Part shown: positions 34,112-43,271 of the stretch, piece after piece
Numbering within the stretch: the stretch's first letter is position 1
Layout of the letters: each line of letters starts with the position of its first letter
Assembly (NCBI GenBank): GCA_000620545.1
Contig: JIBA01000014.1
Location: 434,001 to 498,000 of the forward strand
Reading direction: 5' to 3'
DNA length: 64,000 nt
Source of the DNA: Intrasporangiaceae bacterium URHB0013
GTDB lineage: Bacteria; Actinomycetota; Actinomycetes; Actinomycetales; Dermatophilaceae
Made by a program: the position numbers and the translations under genes
Notes under the pieces: generated by a model
Database searches by the model: none
What the model saw: only the letters and a program-made list of their open reading frames with translations
What the model was told of the DNA's origin: nothing

Positions 34112-34825
34112 TCAGGCAGGGGCACTCACGGTGTCGTCGACGACGAGCGAGCAGACCTCGCTGGCAGGGTCGGCGATGCCGAGGGTCGACAGGAGGGTGA
34201 GCGCCAGCTGGTGGTGACCGCGCGCACCGGGGTGGAACGTGTCGTCGAGCCATCCGGCAGGCACGACGTCCTTGCCGACGTCCCGTGCGGCCGCGTCCCA
34301 CGCCGCAGCGTGGTCGACGACGAGGACCCCGAGGTCGCGCGCGACCTCGCGCACCGCCTCCGCGTAGACGGCGATGAGGCGAGGTCCGCGGCCACCGTCC
34401 TCGAGAACCGGCGGCGGTGTCTGGAGCACGACGGTGGCGCCGACGTCGCGAGAGCGCTGGACGATCTGGTCCAGTCGGTAGCGGAACCCGCGCACGCCGT
34501 CCTCTCCGGCGAGGATGTCATTGGTGCCGAACATCACGAAGACGACGTCGGGCGCGAACCGCCCCGCACGCCAGTGGAACTCGGGCAGCAGCTGTTCGGT
34601 CGTGGTCCCGGACACACCGGAGTTGATGACGGCGTCCCCACGACGTCCGAGCTCACCGCGTACGCGCTCGGCGAAGTGTTCGACGTAGCTGCGGTGCCCG
34701 TGCGTGTGCCCGACCCCCTGCGTGATGCTGTCGCCGAGGAAGACCCACGTCACGGGCGGTCCGGAGAGGATCTCGCGGAGGCGGTCGGCATCGCGGCGGG
34801 CGTACTCGTCAGCGGTGAAGTCCAT
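34112..34825 (-). CDS. SGNH/GDSL-family esterase
   Basis: This 237-residue hydrolase has all four SGNH blocks: FLGDSITQGVGHTHGHRSYV (Ser nucleophile), NSGVSGTTT (Gly), MFGTNDI (Asn) and DDTFHPGARGHHQLA (Asp/His). The length is typical of cytoplasmic SGNH lipases/acyl-esterases, and no signal peptide is seen. The ATG at 34825 is 6 nt after TACCTT, so the message is probably leaderless. It lies in the same direction as the downstream DUF4870 gene, 117 nt away. The substrate is unknown. Confidence 0.85.
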   Translation of the reverse strand: MDFTADEYARRDADRLREILSGPPVTWVFLGDSITQGVGHTHGHRSYVEHFAERVRGELGRRGDAVINSGVSGTTTEQLLPEFHWRAGRFAPDVVFVMFGTNDILAGEDGVRGFRYRLDQIVQRSRDVGATVVLQTPPPVLEDGGRGPRLIAVYAEAVREVARDLGVLVVDHAAAWDAAARDVGKDVVPAGWLDDTFHPGARGHHQLALTLLSTLGIADPASEVCSLVVDDTVSAPA

Positions 34826-34831
34826 TCGCGC

Positions 34832-34837
34832 AAGGTA
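34832..34837 (-). promoter_or_regulatory. -10 box for leaderless SGNH gene
   Basis: TACCTT on the minus strand ends 6 nt before the ATG at 34825, without a Shine-Dalgarno sequence. Confidence 0.4.
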
Positions 34838-34890
34838 ACAAGGGAGGAGGCGCCGGCGACTCCCCCGGACCAGCACGTGGGACGGACGGG

Positions 34891-35892
34891 TCAGGCCGCG
34901 CCGGCACGCTCCTGCGCGGCGGTCCCCGAACCGTCGGCGGCAGCCCGACCCGGGAGGGGTTGCGGCCGGTCTCCACCATGCAGGGTGGCCTCCACCGGAA
35001 GCCGGTCGACGAAGCGCGCCACTGCTCCCCCGACGGCCGCGTCGGCGAGCACCCGCCGGTGCCCGAGGCCGACGGTCGAGAGCAGCTGCGCCCCGGGCCA
35101 GCACTGCACGAGATGGGTGGACCGCTCGTGCGGCACCTCCCGGTCGAGGAGGTCGTGCACGACGAGGAGCTCGGGCCGCTCGTGCGGTTCGAGGGCTGTT
35201 GCGATCGTCACGAGCTCGAGCGCGTCGGGGGCGTATCCGGTGCGGAGACGGACGCGCTCGACGAGCTCGCGCGTCGTCCGCTCACCCAGGCCCAGCTCGC
35301 GCCGCAGCCGCTCGAGCAGCTCCGGTATGCCGCTGGGCGGGGCGATGAGCACGAGCCGCTCCGAGGCGAGCCAGCCGTCGCGGATGGCCAGCAGGGAGGA
35401 CAGGGCGCCCATCGAGTGCGCGACGACGGCGCGCGCCGGCCCGAAGCGGACTGCGACGGCGTCGAGGGAGTGGCCGAGCTCGACGGCATCCGAGGACACG
35501 GCACCGTGGGCGCCCGGGTCCGACCGGCCATGGCTCAGCCCGTCGAAGGAGACCACCTGCAGCCCCCGGTCGAGCAGTGGCCCGACGAGCGGCGTCAGCT
35601 GTTCGAGCGTTCCGCCCCAGCCATGGACGAGGTAGACGACAGGCCCCTCGCCCCACGTCCGCCCACGGACGACGTGGGCCCGGTGGTGGACCTCGAAGGC
35701 CGATCCGAGCAGCTCGCGGACCGGCGTCCCGGCGGTGATCGTCGACGCCGGCCGTTGGGCCGCGGGTAACCGGAACCACAGGCGCTCCGCGACTCGCGCC
35801 CCGATACCGGGCGCGACGGGTTCGGCCATCCGAAGGGCGGCTCGCCGAATAGACCGATCGATCGTGCTTTTCTGTAGTGCGGAAAAGACCAT
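34891..35892 (-). CDS. Alpha/beta-hydrolase
   Basis: This 333-residue hydrolase has the oxyanion motif HGWGG, the nucleophile elbow AHSMG, a probable acid in VVHDLLDREVP and the catalytic His in GLGHRRVLA. It lacks an obvious signal peptide. The 35-residue tail is Ala/Gly-rich. The ATG at 35892 has GGAGG 7 nt upstream. It lies 55 nt downstream of a TetR gene on the same strand and is probably co-transcribed and controlled by it. The substrate (an ester or lipid) is unknown. Confidence 0.83.
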   Translation of the reverse strand: MVFSALQKSTIDRSIRRAALRMAEPVAPGIGARVAERLWFRLPAAQRPASTITAGTPVRELLGSAFEVHHRAHVVRGRTWGEGPVVYLVHGWGGTLEQLTPLVGPLLDRGLQVVSFDGLSHGRSDPGAHGAVSSDAVELGHSLDAVAVRFGPARAVVAHSMGALSSLLAIRDGWLASERLVLIAPPSGIPELLERLRRELGLGERTTRELVERVRLRTGYAPDALELVTIATALEPHERPELLVVHDLLDREVPHERSTHLVQCWPGAQLLSTVGLGHRRVLADAAVGGAVARFVDRLPVEATLHGGDRPQPLPGRAAADGSGTAAQERAGAA

Positions 35893-35947
35893 GACGAGTT
35901 CCTCCAGCGGTGGTTGCGGTGTGTGGTGGCGTGGACGCGGACGAGAG

Positions 35948-36559
35948 TCAGGCTGATCGAGCGATGGGCCGGCAGCCGTCGACGAGACGGTCGAACGCCC
36001 GACGTGCGCGCTCCTCGGCCCGGCCGTCGCGCATCAGCCGACGTGCGTGGTGGTGGGCGAGCACGATGCCCTCGAGCTCGTAGGCGAACTGTTCGGGGTC
36101 GACGTCCTCGCGGAAGTGGCCCTCGCTGACGGCGGTGCCGATGATGAGGGTCAGGGACTCGAGCTTGTCGCGCTCGGCGCGGACGAGCTCGTCACGGACC
36201 TGGCCCTCCTGGTCGTCGAACTCGCTGGCCGCGTCGACGAAGATGCACCCACCCCCGAACGCCGTCGACTGCCAGCTGATCCAGCGGTCGAAGAACTCGC
36301 GCACCCTCGGCTCACCACGAGGTGCGGCCACGGTGGGGCGCATGACGACGTCGGTGAACCGGTCGCGCGCGTGCTGGAGAACCTGGACCTGGAGCGCCTC
36401 CTTGGAGGCGAAGTGGGCGTAGAGGCCGCTCTTGCTCAGCTTGGTGGCTGCGGCCAGCGTGCCGATGGTCAGACCACCGAGCCCGACGAGCGACGCCAGC
36501 TCGGTCGCCTCGTCGAGAATGGCCGTCTTCGTGCTCTCACCCTTGCCCATACGTGCCAT
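35948..36559 (-). CDS. TetR-family transcriptional repressor
   Basis: This 203-residue protein has an N-terminal TetR helix-turn-helix (LASLVGLGGLTIGTLAAATK to LSKSGLYAHFASKEALQVQV) and a C-terminal TetR_C ligand domain with WISWQSTAFGGGCIFVDAAS. It probably represses its own operon with the alpha/beta-hydrolase, in response to a hydrophobic ligand. ATG 36559 and ATG 36550 (MGKGES) are both plausible; neither has a good Shine-Dalgarno sequence. A palindrome overlapping the start is a candidate operator. Confidence 0.88.
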   Translation of the reverse strand: MARMGKGESTKTAILDEATELASLVGLGGLTIGTLAAATKLSKSGLYAHFASKEALQVQVLQHARDRFTDVVMRPTVAAPRGEPRVREFFDRWISWQSTAFGGGCIFVDAASEFDDQEGQVRDELVRAERDKLESLTLIIGTAVSEGHFREDVDPEQFAYELEGIVLAHHHARRLMRDGRAEERARRAFDRLVDGCRPIARSA

Positions 36560-36568
36560 AAAAGCACG
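36552..36568. promoter_or_regulatory. Candidate TetR operator
   Basis: CGTGC-CATAAAA-GCACG, a 5-bp arm palindrome with an AT-rich centre, overlaps the TetR start codon. The arms are short, so chance is possible. Confidence 0.3.
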
Positions 36569-36610
36569 ACCGTTCGGCCGCCGCAAGGGTCATCCGGAGA
36601 ACGTCAGAAC

Positions 36611-37132
<522 letters not shown>

Positions 37133-37141
37133 GACCGGGTC

Positions 37142-37582
37142 TCAGCCGAAGAAGGAGCGCACGTCGTCGAGCTCGGTGACGTCGTACCAGAGCAGCTCGT
37201 CGGGCTCCTCGTCGACGCTGCCGGTCACCTCGTCGTCGACATGGAAGGACGCCACCCGCGAAAGCGGAACGGGCGCCGTGAGCACCACCTTGGACACGGG
37301 CGACCCGTCCCGCGGCGAGACCGACGTGGCATCGGCGTCGGCCGCGGCGACGACCCGCCGCTCCGAACGCGCAGACCTCATCCCGGCCGCCGCCTCGACG
37401 GCATCGCTGAAGGCGGCGTACTCGAGGTCCTCGACGTCGAGACCCGGCGCGGCCTGTTCGAGACCCGACGTCACGGCATACGCGGTGCGCGGGGTGCCCG
37501 GTCCGGCGGCGAGCGCACCCGTGGTGGCCAGCTCCTCGAGGCCCGCCCGGCCCATCGGCACGTAGACCCGCACGACCTGCAT
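37142..37582 (-). CDS. DUF6912-type protein
   Basis: This 146-residue acidic protein (start MQVVRVYVPMGRAGLEELAT, end LLWYDVTELDDVRSFFG) resembles the actinobacterial family I know as DUF6912. There is no catalytic motif, cysteine or membrane segment. The ATG overlaps the acyltransferase stop by one base (TGATG), and the Nudix gene follows by 9 nt. Confidence 0.7.
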   Translation of the reverse strand: MQVVRVYVPMGRAGLEELATTGALAAGPGTPRTAYAVTSGLEQAAPGLDVEDLEYAAFSDAVEAAAGMRSARSERRVVAAADADATSVSPRDGSPVSKVVLTAPVPLSRVASFHVDDEVTGSVDEEPDELLWYDVTELDDVRSFFG

Positions 37583-39003
37583 CAGCCCTCCCTCCCGCTC
37601 GTCAGCTCCGCGAGCGACTCGACGATGGACTGACCGAGCACGTCGACGTCGGGCATGGCATCGCGGTCGGCGTTGAGACCGAAGTAGACGCTGCCGTTGT
37701 AGGACGTGATCCCGATGGAGAGGGCCTGTCCCTTGGCGAGCGGAGTGACGGGGTAGGTCGAGAGCATCTCGGCGTCACCGGCGTAGAGGGGGGTCTGCGG
37801 GCCCGGCACGTTGGTGATCATGACGTTGTAGAGGCGGCGCGACATGGCCGAGCCCAGGCGAGCGCCCAGCGCGTGCAGCGTCGGTGGTGCGAAACCTGCG
37901 AGGTTGGCGAGCGAGGTCGCGCCGACCGCCTGGCCACCCTCCATCTGCTGGCGCATGGCGAACGCGATCTGGTGCAGGCGCATCGACGCCCCCGGCTCGC
38001 CGACGGGGAGGTTGACGACACAGGCCATGACCTGGTTGGCGTACATGCCGGCCGGGTCGTCGCCGTAGATGCTGACCGGCACCATGGCGCGCACCGCCGT
38101 GTGGGGGCTCACGGCCTCCCCCCGCCCGAGCAGCCAGGCACGGAAACCACCGGCGATCGTCGCCAGCACGACGTCGTTGATCGTCACGTCCTCGGCGTAG
38201 GCCCCCCGGGCCAGGCGCTTGCGCACGAGGCGGTAGTCCTCGAGGTCGGTCGCGATCATGACCCACCGACGGGAGGAGCCGATCTCGGCGTTGAGAGGCG
38301 AGTCCGGCGCCGGACGCGCGGCCGTCCGGGCCACCGTGGAGAGCACCTGACCGAGGCCCTCGACGGCGCGGAGCCCCACGTTGAGGGCGTCGTTGAGGCC
38401 ACCCCGGACGAGGTCGACCACCTGCGTCGGACGCCGCACGGCGTCGATGACGGCGCCCGTCACGAGCTCGGCCGAGGAGGGTGACCGGCTCGGCTCCCAC
38501 GGCACCACGACGTCGTCGAGGTCCTCACCCTTGACGGCGTCGACGATGACGTGGGCGATGTCGAGGGCGTTGACGCCGTCGATGAGGGCATGGTGTGTCT
38601 TCGTGACGATCGCGAACCGGCCGTCGTGCAGCCCTTCGACGAGGTAGACCTCCCACAGCGGGCGGGTGCGGTCGAGCTTGCGCGGCTGGACGCGGGCCAC
38701 GAAGTCCTGCAGCTGACGGTCGCTCCCGGGGCGAGGCAGGCCCGCGCGGCGCACGTGGTAGCCGAGGTCGAACGCCTCGTCGTCGACCCACACGGGGTTG
38801 CCGATGCGTCCCGGGACGTCGCGCACCTTCTGCCGGAAGCGTGGGATCGCTCCGATGCGGCTCTCGATGATCCGGACGAGCTGGTCGTAGTCGAAGCCCT
38901 CGCTCGGAGGTTCGAAGACCATGACCGACCCGACGTGCATCGACGTGGTGGACTCCTCGAGGTAGAGGAACGACGCGTCGAGCGAGGTCAGGCGGTCAGA
39001 CAT
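37582..39003 (-). CDS. Wax ester synthase / diacylglycerol acyltransferase (WS/DGAT)
   Basis: This 473-residue bifunctional acyltransferase makes triacylglycerol and wax esters from acyl-CoA. It has the catalytic HHxxxDG motif in TKTHHALIDGVNALDI, the N-terminal LTSLDASFLYLEE typical of the family and the C-terminal ITNVPGPQTPLYAGDAEM and GQALSIGITSYNG motifs. It has no signal peptide. It heads a three-gene operon with the DUF6912-type and Nudix genes. ATG 39003 was chosen; a GTG two codons upstream is possible. CAGAGT lies 6 nt upstream of the ATG as a weak -10. Confidence 0.93.
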   Translation of the reverse strand: MSDRLTSLDASFLYLEESTTSMHVGSVMVFEPPSEGFDYDQLVRIIESRIGAIPRFRQKVRDVPGRIGNPVWVDDEAFDLGYHVRRAGLPRPGSDRQLQDFVARVQPRKLDRTRPLWEVYLVEGLHDGRFAIVTKTHHALIDGVNALDIAHVIVDAVKGEDLDDVVVPWEPSRSPSSAELVTGAVIDAVRRPTQVVDLVRGGLNDALNVGLRAVEGLGQVLSTVARTAARPAPDSPLNAEIGSSRRWVMIATDLEDYRLVRKRLARGAYAEDVTINDVVLATIAGGFRAWLLGRGEAVSPHTAVRAMVPVSIYGDDPAGMYANQVMACVVNLPVGEPGASMRLHQIAFAMRQQMEGGQAVGATSLANLAGFAPPTLHALGARLGSAMSRRLYNVMITNVPGPQTPLYAGDAEMLSTYPVTPLAKGQALSIGITSYNGSVYFGLNADRDAMPDVDVLGQSIVESLAELTSGREG

Positions 39004-39028
39004 GGTCACACTCTGCCAGAGGCCTGCC

Positions 39029-39034
39029 TAGGAT
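39029..39034 (+). promoter_or_regulatory. -10 box for leaderless lipoprotein gene
   Basis: TAGGAT ends 7 nt before the ATG at 39042. The upstream ATG at 39036 is only one base after the box, which argues against it as the start. Confidence 0.5.
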
Positions 39035-39041
39035 CATGGCC

Positions 39042-39428
39042 ATGCGTGCCCTTCGTGCCCTTCCGTATGCCGTGTGCGTCCTCGCCCTCGCCGGCGCGGC
39101 CGCCTGCTCGTCCAGCGGCCCCGAAGCGGGGCCCGGCGCTGCCACCGGCGTCGCCTCGACGGGCAGCGTCAAGCGCCTCGAGGTGACGATCTCGGGCAGC
39201 ACCGTGACGCCCGCGCCGGCGCAGGTCGACCTGCCCATCGGCTCCACACTGGAGCTCGTCGTGACGAGCGACCACGACGACGAGCTGCACGCCCACGGCT
39301 TCGACGTCGAGGCGGCGCTCAAGGCCGGGACACCGACGACGGTGCGCCTGACGGGCACGGAGGCCGGCGCGTACGAAGTCGAGACCCACGAGCCCGCCCT
39401 GACCCTGCTCACCGTCGCCGTCCGCTGA
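39042..39428 (+). CDS. Lipoprotein with cupredoxin-like domain
   Basis: This 128-residue lipoprotein has a signal peptide with lipobox LAGAAAC, giving lipidated Cys22. The mature part is a small beta-protein resembling cupredoxins (LEVTISGSTVTPAPAQVDLP, DHDDELHAHGFDVEA, ending ALTLLTVAV). The usual blue-copper cysteine is missing, but two histidines in ELHAHG remain, so metal binding is possible but unproven. It lies 2 nt upstream of a polytopic membrane protein and is divergent from the WS/DGAT gene across 38 nt. Confidence 0.75.
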   Translation: MRALRALPYAVCVLALAGAAACSSSGPEAGPGAATGVASTGSVKRLEVTISGSTVTPAPAQVDLPIGSTLELVVTSDHDDELHAHGFDVEAALKAGTPTTVRLTGTEAGAYEVETHEPALTLLTVAVR

Positions 39429-39430
39429 CC

Positions 39431-40798
39431 GTGGCCCTGCCGGCCGCACTCGTCCCGGCCATCGCCCCGGCCATCGCCCCGGCCATCGCACCGGCTCACG
39501 GGGTCGGCAGTCGCGGCGACCTGCCGCTGCCCTTCACCGCCCTCGTCATCGCGGCCGTCGCGGCCCTCGTCATCTCGTTCGTCGCCCTCGGGACCCTCTG
39601 GCGCGAGCCGCGTCTGCACGACACCGACGGGCTGCTGCTGCCCGGGCGCCTGGCGGCCGTTCTCGACTCACGCTGGCTCCGCGTCGTGGCGCGCCTCCTC
39701 GCCGCAGTCGTCACCGTGTGGACGCTGGCTGCACTCGTCTTCGGCCCTGACTCCGCCCGCAACCCGGTACCCCAGGTCGTCTACGTGTGGTTGTGGGTCG
39801 GTCTTGCCTTCCTCTCGATGCTCCTCGGTCCGGTGTGGCGGGTCATCAACCCGCTCCGGGCACTGCACGCCGGGCTGCTGCGTCTCGCGCGCGTCTCCCC
39901 CGACATCGCAGCCCTTCCCTACCGCTGGGGCCTGTGGCCCGCGGCGCTGGGTCTGGGCACCTTCACCTGGGTCGAGCTGGTTGCCGAGGACAACACGTCG
40001 CTCGGCCTCCTCCGGTTCCTCGTCGCGGCCTTCTTCGCGGTGTCGCTACTAGGCGCAGCCGTCTTCGGGCGCGCATGGTTCGACCTCGCGGACCCCTTCG
40101 AGGCGTGGTCACGGCTGCTCGGCCTGCTCTCACCGCTCGGCCGGCGTCGTGACAACCGATGGGTGCTGCGCACTCCCCTCCACGGCGTCAACGGCCTGCG
40201 CGGCCAGCGGGGGCTCGTCCCCACCGTCGCCGTCATGCTCGGCGGGACGGCATACGACGGCTTCTCGGCCAACCTCGCGTGGGCGACGTTCGTGCAGTCA
40301 TCCCCCGTGCCGTCGGTCGTGCTGAGGACCGCGACGCTGCTCGCCTTCTTCGGCCTCGTGGCCGCGACGATCTGGATGGCCTCGGCGGTCTCGATGAGGC
40401 TGGCCCGCCAGCCCTTCGCGAGCTCCTTCTCCTTCGTCAGCGACATCGCCCCCTCGCTGATCCCGATCGCCGGCGGCTACCTCGTCGCGCACTACTGGTC
40501 GCTGTGGGTCTACCAGGGGCAGTACGCATGGCGCCTGCTGACCGACCCTCTCGGCACGGGTGCAGACCTGCTCGGCACCGCCGACCTCACCCCGAACGAC
40601 CTGCTGATCCAGCCGACGCTCGTCGCGACGATTCAGGCCGTGAGCATCGTCGTCGGTCACCTGCTCGGCGTCCTCGCCGCCCACGAGCGCGCCATCACGG
40701 TCCTCGACCGTCGCTCCGCGGTGGTGGGGCAGGTGCCGCTGATGATCGTCATGGTCTTCTACACGCTCGGTGGTCTGACCATCCTCTTCGCCCCCTGA
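39431..40798 (+). CDS. Polytopic membrane protein, unknown function
   Basis: This 455-residue protein has about ten helices (for example LVIAAVAALVISFVALGTLW, LLAAVVTVWTLAALVFGPDS, VYVWLWVGLAFLSMLLGPVW, PLMIVMVFYTLGGLTILFAP). The N-terminus is a hydrophobic segment with three copies of PAIA ending APAHGVGSRGDLPLP; cleavage after APA would expose a histidine, but there is no basic n-region to support a signal peptide. I do not recognise a characterised family. The GTG at 39431 lies 2 nt after the cupredoxin-like lipoprotein stop, so the two probably act together. Confidence 0.7.
   Translation: MALPAALVPAIAPAIAPAIAPAHGVGSRGDLPLPFTALVIAAVAALVISFVALGTLWREPRLHDTDGLLLPGRLAAVLDSRWLRVVARLLAAVVTVWTLAALVFGPDSARNPVPQVVYVWLWVGLAFLSMLLGPVWRVINPLRALHAGLLRLARVSPDIAALPYRWGLWPAALGLGTFTWVELVAEDNTSLGLLRFLVAAFFAVSLLGAAVFGRAWFDLADPFEAWSRLLGLLSPLGRRRDNRWVLRTPLHGVNGLRGQRGLVPTVAVMLGGTAYDGFSANLAWATFVQSSPVPSVVLRTATLLAFFGLVAATIWMASAVSMRLARQPFASSFSFVSDIAPSLIPIAGGYLVAHYWSLWVYQGQYAWRLLTDPLGTGADLLGTADLTPNDLLIQPTLVATIQAVSIVVGHLLGVLAAHERAITVLDRRSAVVGQVPLMIVMVFYTLGGLTILFAP
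39455..39490 (+). repeat. Three 12-bp tandem repeats encoding PAIA
   Basis: CCGGCCATCGCC occurs at 39455, 39467 and (last base A) 39479, at the start of the membrane-protein gene. It adds hydrophobic PAIA units to the N-terminus. Confidence 0.85.
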
Positions 40799-40818
40799 CC
40801 CGGCCGCCTCGCCCGTCC

Positions 40819-42321
40819 TCAGGCGTCGACGGCGCTCGATGCCCGGCGACCCGTGGTCCGGCGCACCCGACGGTCACCGCGGTCACCGCGGCCACGGCGG
40901 CCACGGCGGTCACGGCCGTCCGGCGGGGCCGTCCAGGGCAGCAGGCTGGTGGCGAGGTCGGCGACGGCCCGGCGCACCGATGAGTCCGGGGCATGCTCGA
41001 CGAGCGAGCGTCCCGCGAGCAGCGCCCCGTCCAGGGCCGGTGCGTCGTCGGGCACGAACCGCACCGACGACAGTCTCGCGAAGCGCAGGAGCGAGTCGGC
41101 GATGCGCGACTCGGGCCGCGACCCGACAGCGCCGCTGCGGACCCGGTTGACGACGGGCACCGGGTCGCCGGACGGTACCGTGCCGAGCTCCTGGAGACCG
41201 CGGACGAAACGCTGAAGCGCCACGGGGTCGGCCCCACCGACGGCCACGACGACGTCGGAGGCAGCCAGGGAGGTCAGGGTCGCCTCGTTGCGTCGAGGGG
41301 CGACCGTGTCATAGCTCAGCTCCTCGTCGTCCTCGAGGCAGAAGCCGCAGTCGATGACGACGACCCGCACGAGTGACCGACTCAGCTCGAGCACGCGCTC
41401 GAGTGCTGCTGCCCGGACCTCGGGCCACCGTTCGGCCTTGGGCAGCCCGGTCAGCACGCGCAGCCTCGGGAAGACCTCAGGGGCGATCCGCGACAGCGCG
41501 GACAGGTCGAGCAGGCCCTGGTCGGCCGCCCGGCACGCAGCCGCGATCCCGGGCGCCTCGTCGAGCAGCCCCAGCGTCTGCGCCACGCAACCCCCGTAGG
41601 TATCGGCGTCGACGAGCAGCACCTCGACCCCACGGCTCGCCAGCTCGGCCGCGAGCGTCGTCGCGACGGTCGTGCGTCCGGGCGCCCCGGTGGGTCCCCA
41701 GACAGCGATGACGGGGGCACGCTCCGGACCACCGAGCGGCCCGGTCGGGTGAGTCGCGGTCGCGCCGCCGAGCGAGAGGTCCACGTCGTCGGGAGAGCCG
41801 CCGGCCGGTCCACCCGACGAGTCGATGGCGCCCGCCGGTCTCCAGTGCGAGCCGCCGTCATCGGCACCTGCAGGAGGCCCGACAGCGTCGTCAGGCCCCC
41901 CGGTGTCTGGGGTGGGCGCGGTGCCTCCGGGACGGACGTCGGTGTGCAGGACCGCCTCGAGCTCGTCGAGGGTGGCCGGGCCCTCCTCGAGCGACTGCAC
42001 CCACCGGTCGACGTCCGCATCGACAGGCAGGGTGACCGAGATCGTGAGCTGTCGCAGTCGGCGCTCCGCGGCCTCGTCGTCAGCGGGGTGCACCCCGACG
42101 ACCCGGATCCCGTTGGCCCGCAGACGGTTCACGACGGCGAGGTCGAGCCCGCGCAGGTCGGAGGAGACGACGGCGGTGTCGCCCAGACCCGCGTCGGCCA
42201 CCGAGAGCAGCTCGGGCACGTCGGCACAGCGGCGGATGACGCTCACGCCGCGCAGACCCTCGAGCGTCGTGGCGACTGCGGACTCCCACTGGTGGCTGAG
42301 GGCGGTCAGGACCTCGGTCAT
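40819..42321 (-). CDS. CpaE/TadZ-like MinD-ParA ATPase
   Basis: This 500-residue protein has an N-terminal receiver-like region (about 1-115), a Pro/Gly/Asp-rich linker and a MinD/ParA ATPase domain from about residue 205. The deviant Walker A is WGPTGAPGRTTVATTL, the A' motif VLLVDADTYGG and the distal motif VVVIDCGF. Such proteins position Flp/Tad pilus machinery or polar complexes. The C-terminal tail (about 30 residues) is strongly Arg-rich. It is coupled by an ATGA overlap to the SAF gene upstream. No tadA/cpaF, tadB, tadC or flp gene is in the window. Confidence 0.82.
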   Translation of the reverse strand: MTEVLTALSHQWESAVATTLEGLRGVSVIRRCADVPELLSVADAGLGDTAVVSSDLRGLDLAVVNRLRANGIRVVGVHPADDEAAERRLRQLTISVTLPVDADVDRWVQSLEEGPATLDELEAVLHTDVRPGGTAPTPDTGGPDDAVGPPAGADDGGSHWRPAGAIDSSGGPAGGSPDDVDLSLGGATATHPTGPLGGPERAPVIAVWGPTGAPGRTTVATTLAAELASRGVEVLLVDADTYGGCVAQTLGLLDEAPGIAAACRAADQGLLDLSALSRIAPEVFPRLRVLTGLPKAERWPEVRAAALERVLELSRSLVRVVVIDCGFCLEDDEELSYDTVAPRRNEATLTSLAASDVVVAVGGADPVALQRFVRGLQELGTVPSGDPVPVVNRVRSGAVGSRPESRIADSLLRFARLSSVRFVPDDAPALDGALLAGRSLVEHAPDSSVRRAVADLATSLLPWTAPPDGRDRRGRRGRGDRGDRRVRRTTGRRASSAVDA

Positions 42322-42980
42322 GCTCCGCCGCCCGAGACGGCACCGACGGACGGGACGAGCGTCAGCCTGGCCTCGCCGTCCACTGCCTCGACCAGGGGCT
42401 GCACCTTGTCGGCGGGCACGTAGATCTGCACCGAGGTCATCGAGCCGGCGCCGAAGCCTCCGCTGCTCGTCATCACTGCGGCCACCGCCGCGGACTCGAG
42501 GATCTTCTTCGTGGGATTGGTCGCTGCATCGCGCGTCGTCGACGACTTGGGGGTGATGAAGACGTCCACCCGGCTGCCTCGGGCGAGTCCGGTCGTCGCC
42601 ATGGCGTCGGCGCGCACGGTCACCCGCTGCACGTCGACGGCATCGGCGCCGCCCACCGCGGACACCGGCACCAGCTCACCGGCGCGCACATCACGGAGCA
42701 TGAACGAACCGGTCGGGGCGGGGGCGTCGGCGGCGAGGTAGGCGTTCATCCCGTCGGCGAGACGGACGTCCGCGCGCACGAAGGAGGCCTCCGCGATCTC
42801 GTCACCGGCGACGAGGTTGCTCGCTGCGACCCACACCGGGACGCGGTCGTCTGCACTGGCGACGGCCTTGGCGCCGAGGGTTGCCGCGACGACCACGAGC
42901 AGCACCCCGACGACGAGCCGGCTGTCACGCCAGGACGGTCGCTGCAGTCGCTTGGCCCTGGGACTGGCGAGCTCGGTCAT
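42318..42980 (-). CDS. SAF-domain membrane protein (CpaB/RcpC-like)
   Basis: This 220-residue protein has a short cytoplasmic basic N-terminus, one helix (RLVVGVLLVVVAATLGAKAV) and an extracytoplasmic SAF domain (VPVWVAASNLVAGDEIAEAS, SFMLRDVRAGELVPVSAVGG). Its C-terminus resembles RcpC/CpaB (ITPKSST, VQIYVPADKVQPLVEAVDG). CpaB-type proteins belong to Flp pilus assembly. The ATG at 42980 has a G-rich site upstream. It overlaps and precedes the CpaE-like gene. No Flp pilin is nearby. Confidence 0.8.
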   Translation of the reverse strand: MTELASPRAKRLQRPSWRDSRLVVGVLLVVVAATLGAKAVASADDRVPVWVAASNLVAGDEIAEASFVRADVRLADGMNAYLAADAPAPTGSFMLRDVRAGELVPVSAVGGADAVDVQRVTVRADAMATTGLARGSRVDVFITPKSSTTRDAATNPTKKILESAAVAAVMTSSGGFGAGSMTSVQIYVPADKVQPLVEAVDGEARLTLVPSVGAVSGGGA

Positions 42981-43130
42981 GGTGGGCCCCCTGTGGTCCG
43001 CTGGTCGATGGCCGTACGCACCCGACGCAGGCACCGGGACGACGCGGCAACATCTTGCATCACCTGGAGGCAGATCGCCCGTCGGGATGCACAGCTGGGG
43101 AGGACGGCCGAGCAGGGCCGCCTCGATCCC

Positions 43131-43136
43131 TAGGAT
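43131..43136 (+). promoter_or_regulatory. Candidate -10 box of the bldC-like gene
   Basis: TAGGAT would give the HTH gene a leader of about 130 nt. No -35 is seen. The 291-nt gap between the SAF gene and the HTH gene shows nothing else I can name. Confidence 0.35.
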
Positions 43137-43271
43137 GAGGTCGTTCCCTGCCGTCCGATCAGCTGCCTCGAGCTGCAGGTCGCGCAGCAGTGGGCGTGCT
43201 CGGACGCGCCCGCGGCGGGTACGGGTGTGATCGAGGCCGTCGTTGGGACGGTGCCGGAAGGAGGAGTCAAC

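Noticed and set aside
40819-42321. Chromosome-partitioning ParA
   Set aside because: The deviant Walker A, receiver-like N-terminus and neighbouring SAF protein fit CpaE/TadZ; no parB or parS-like site is adjacent.
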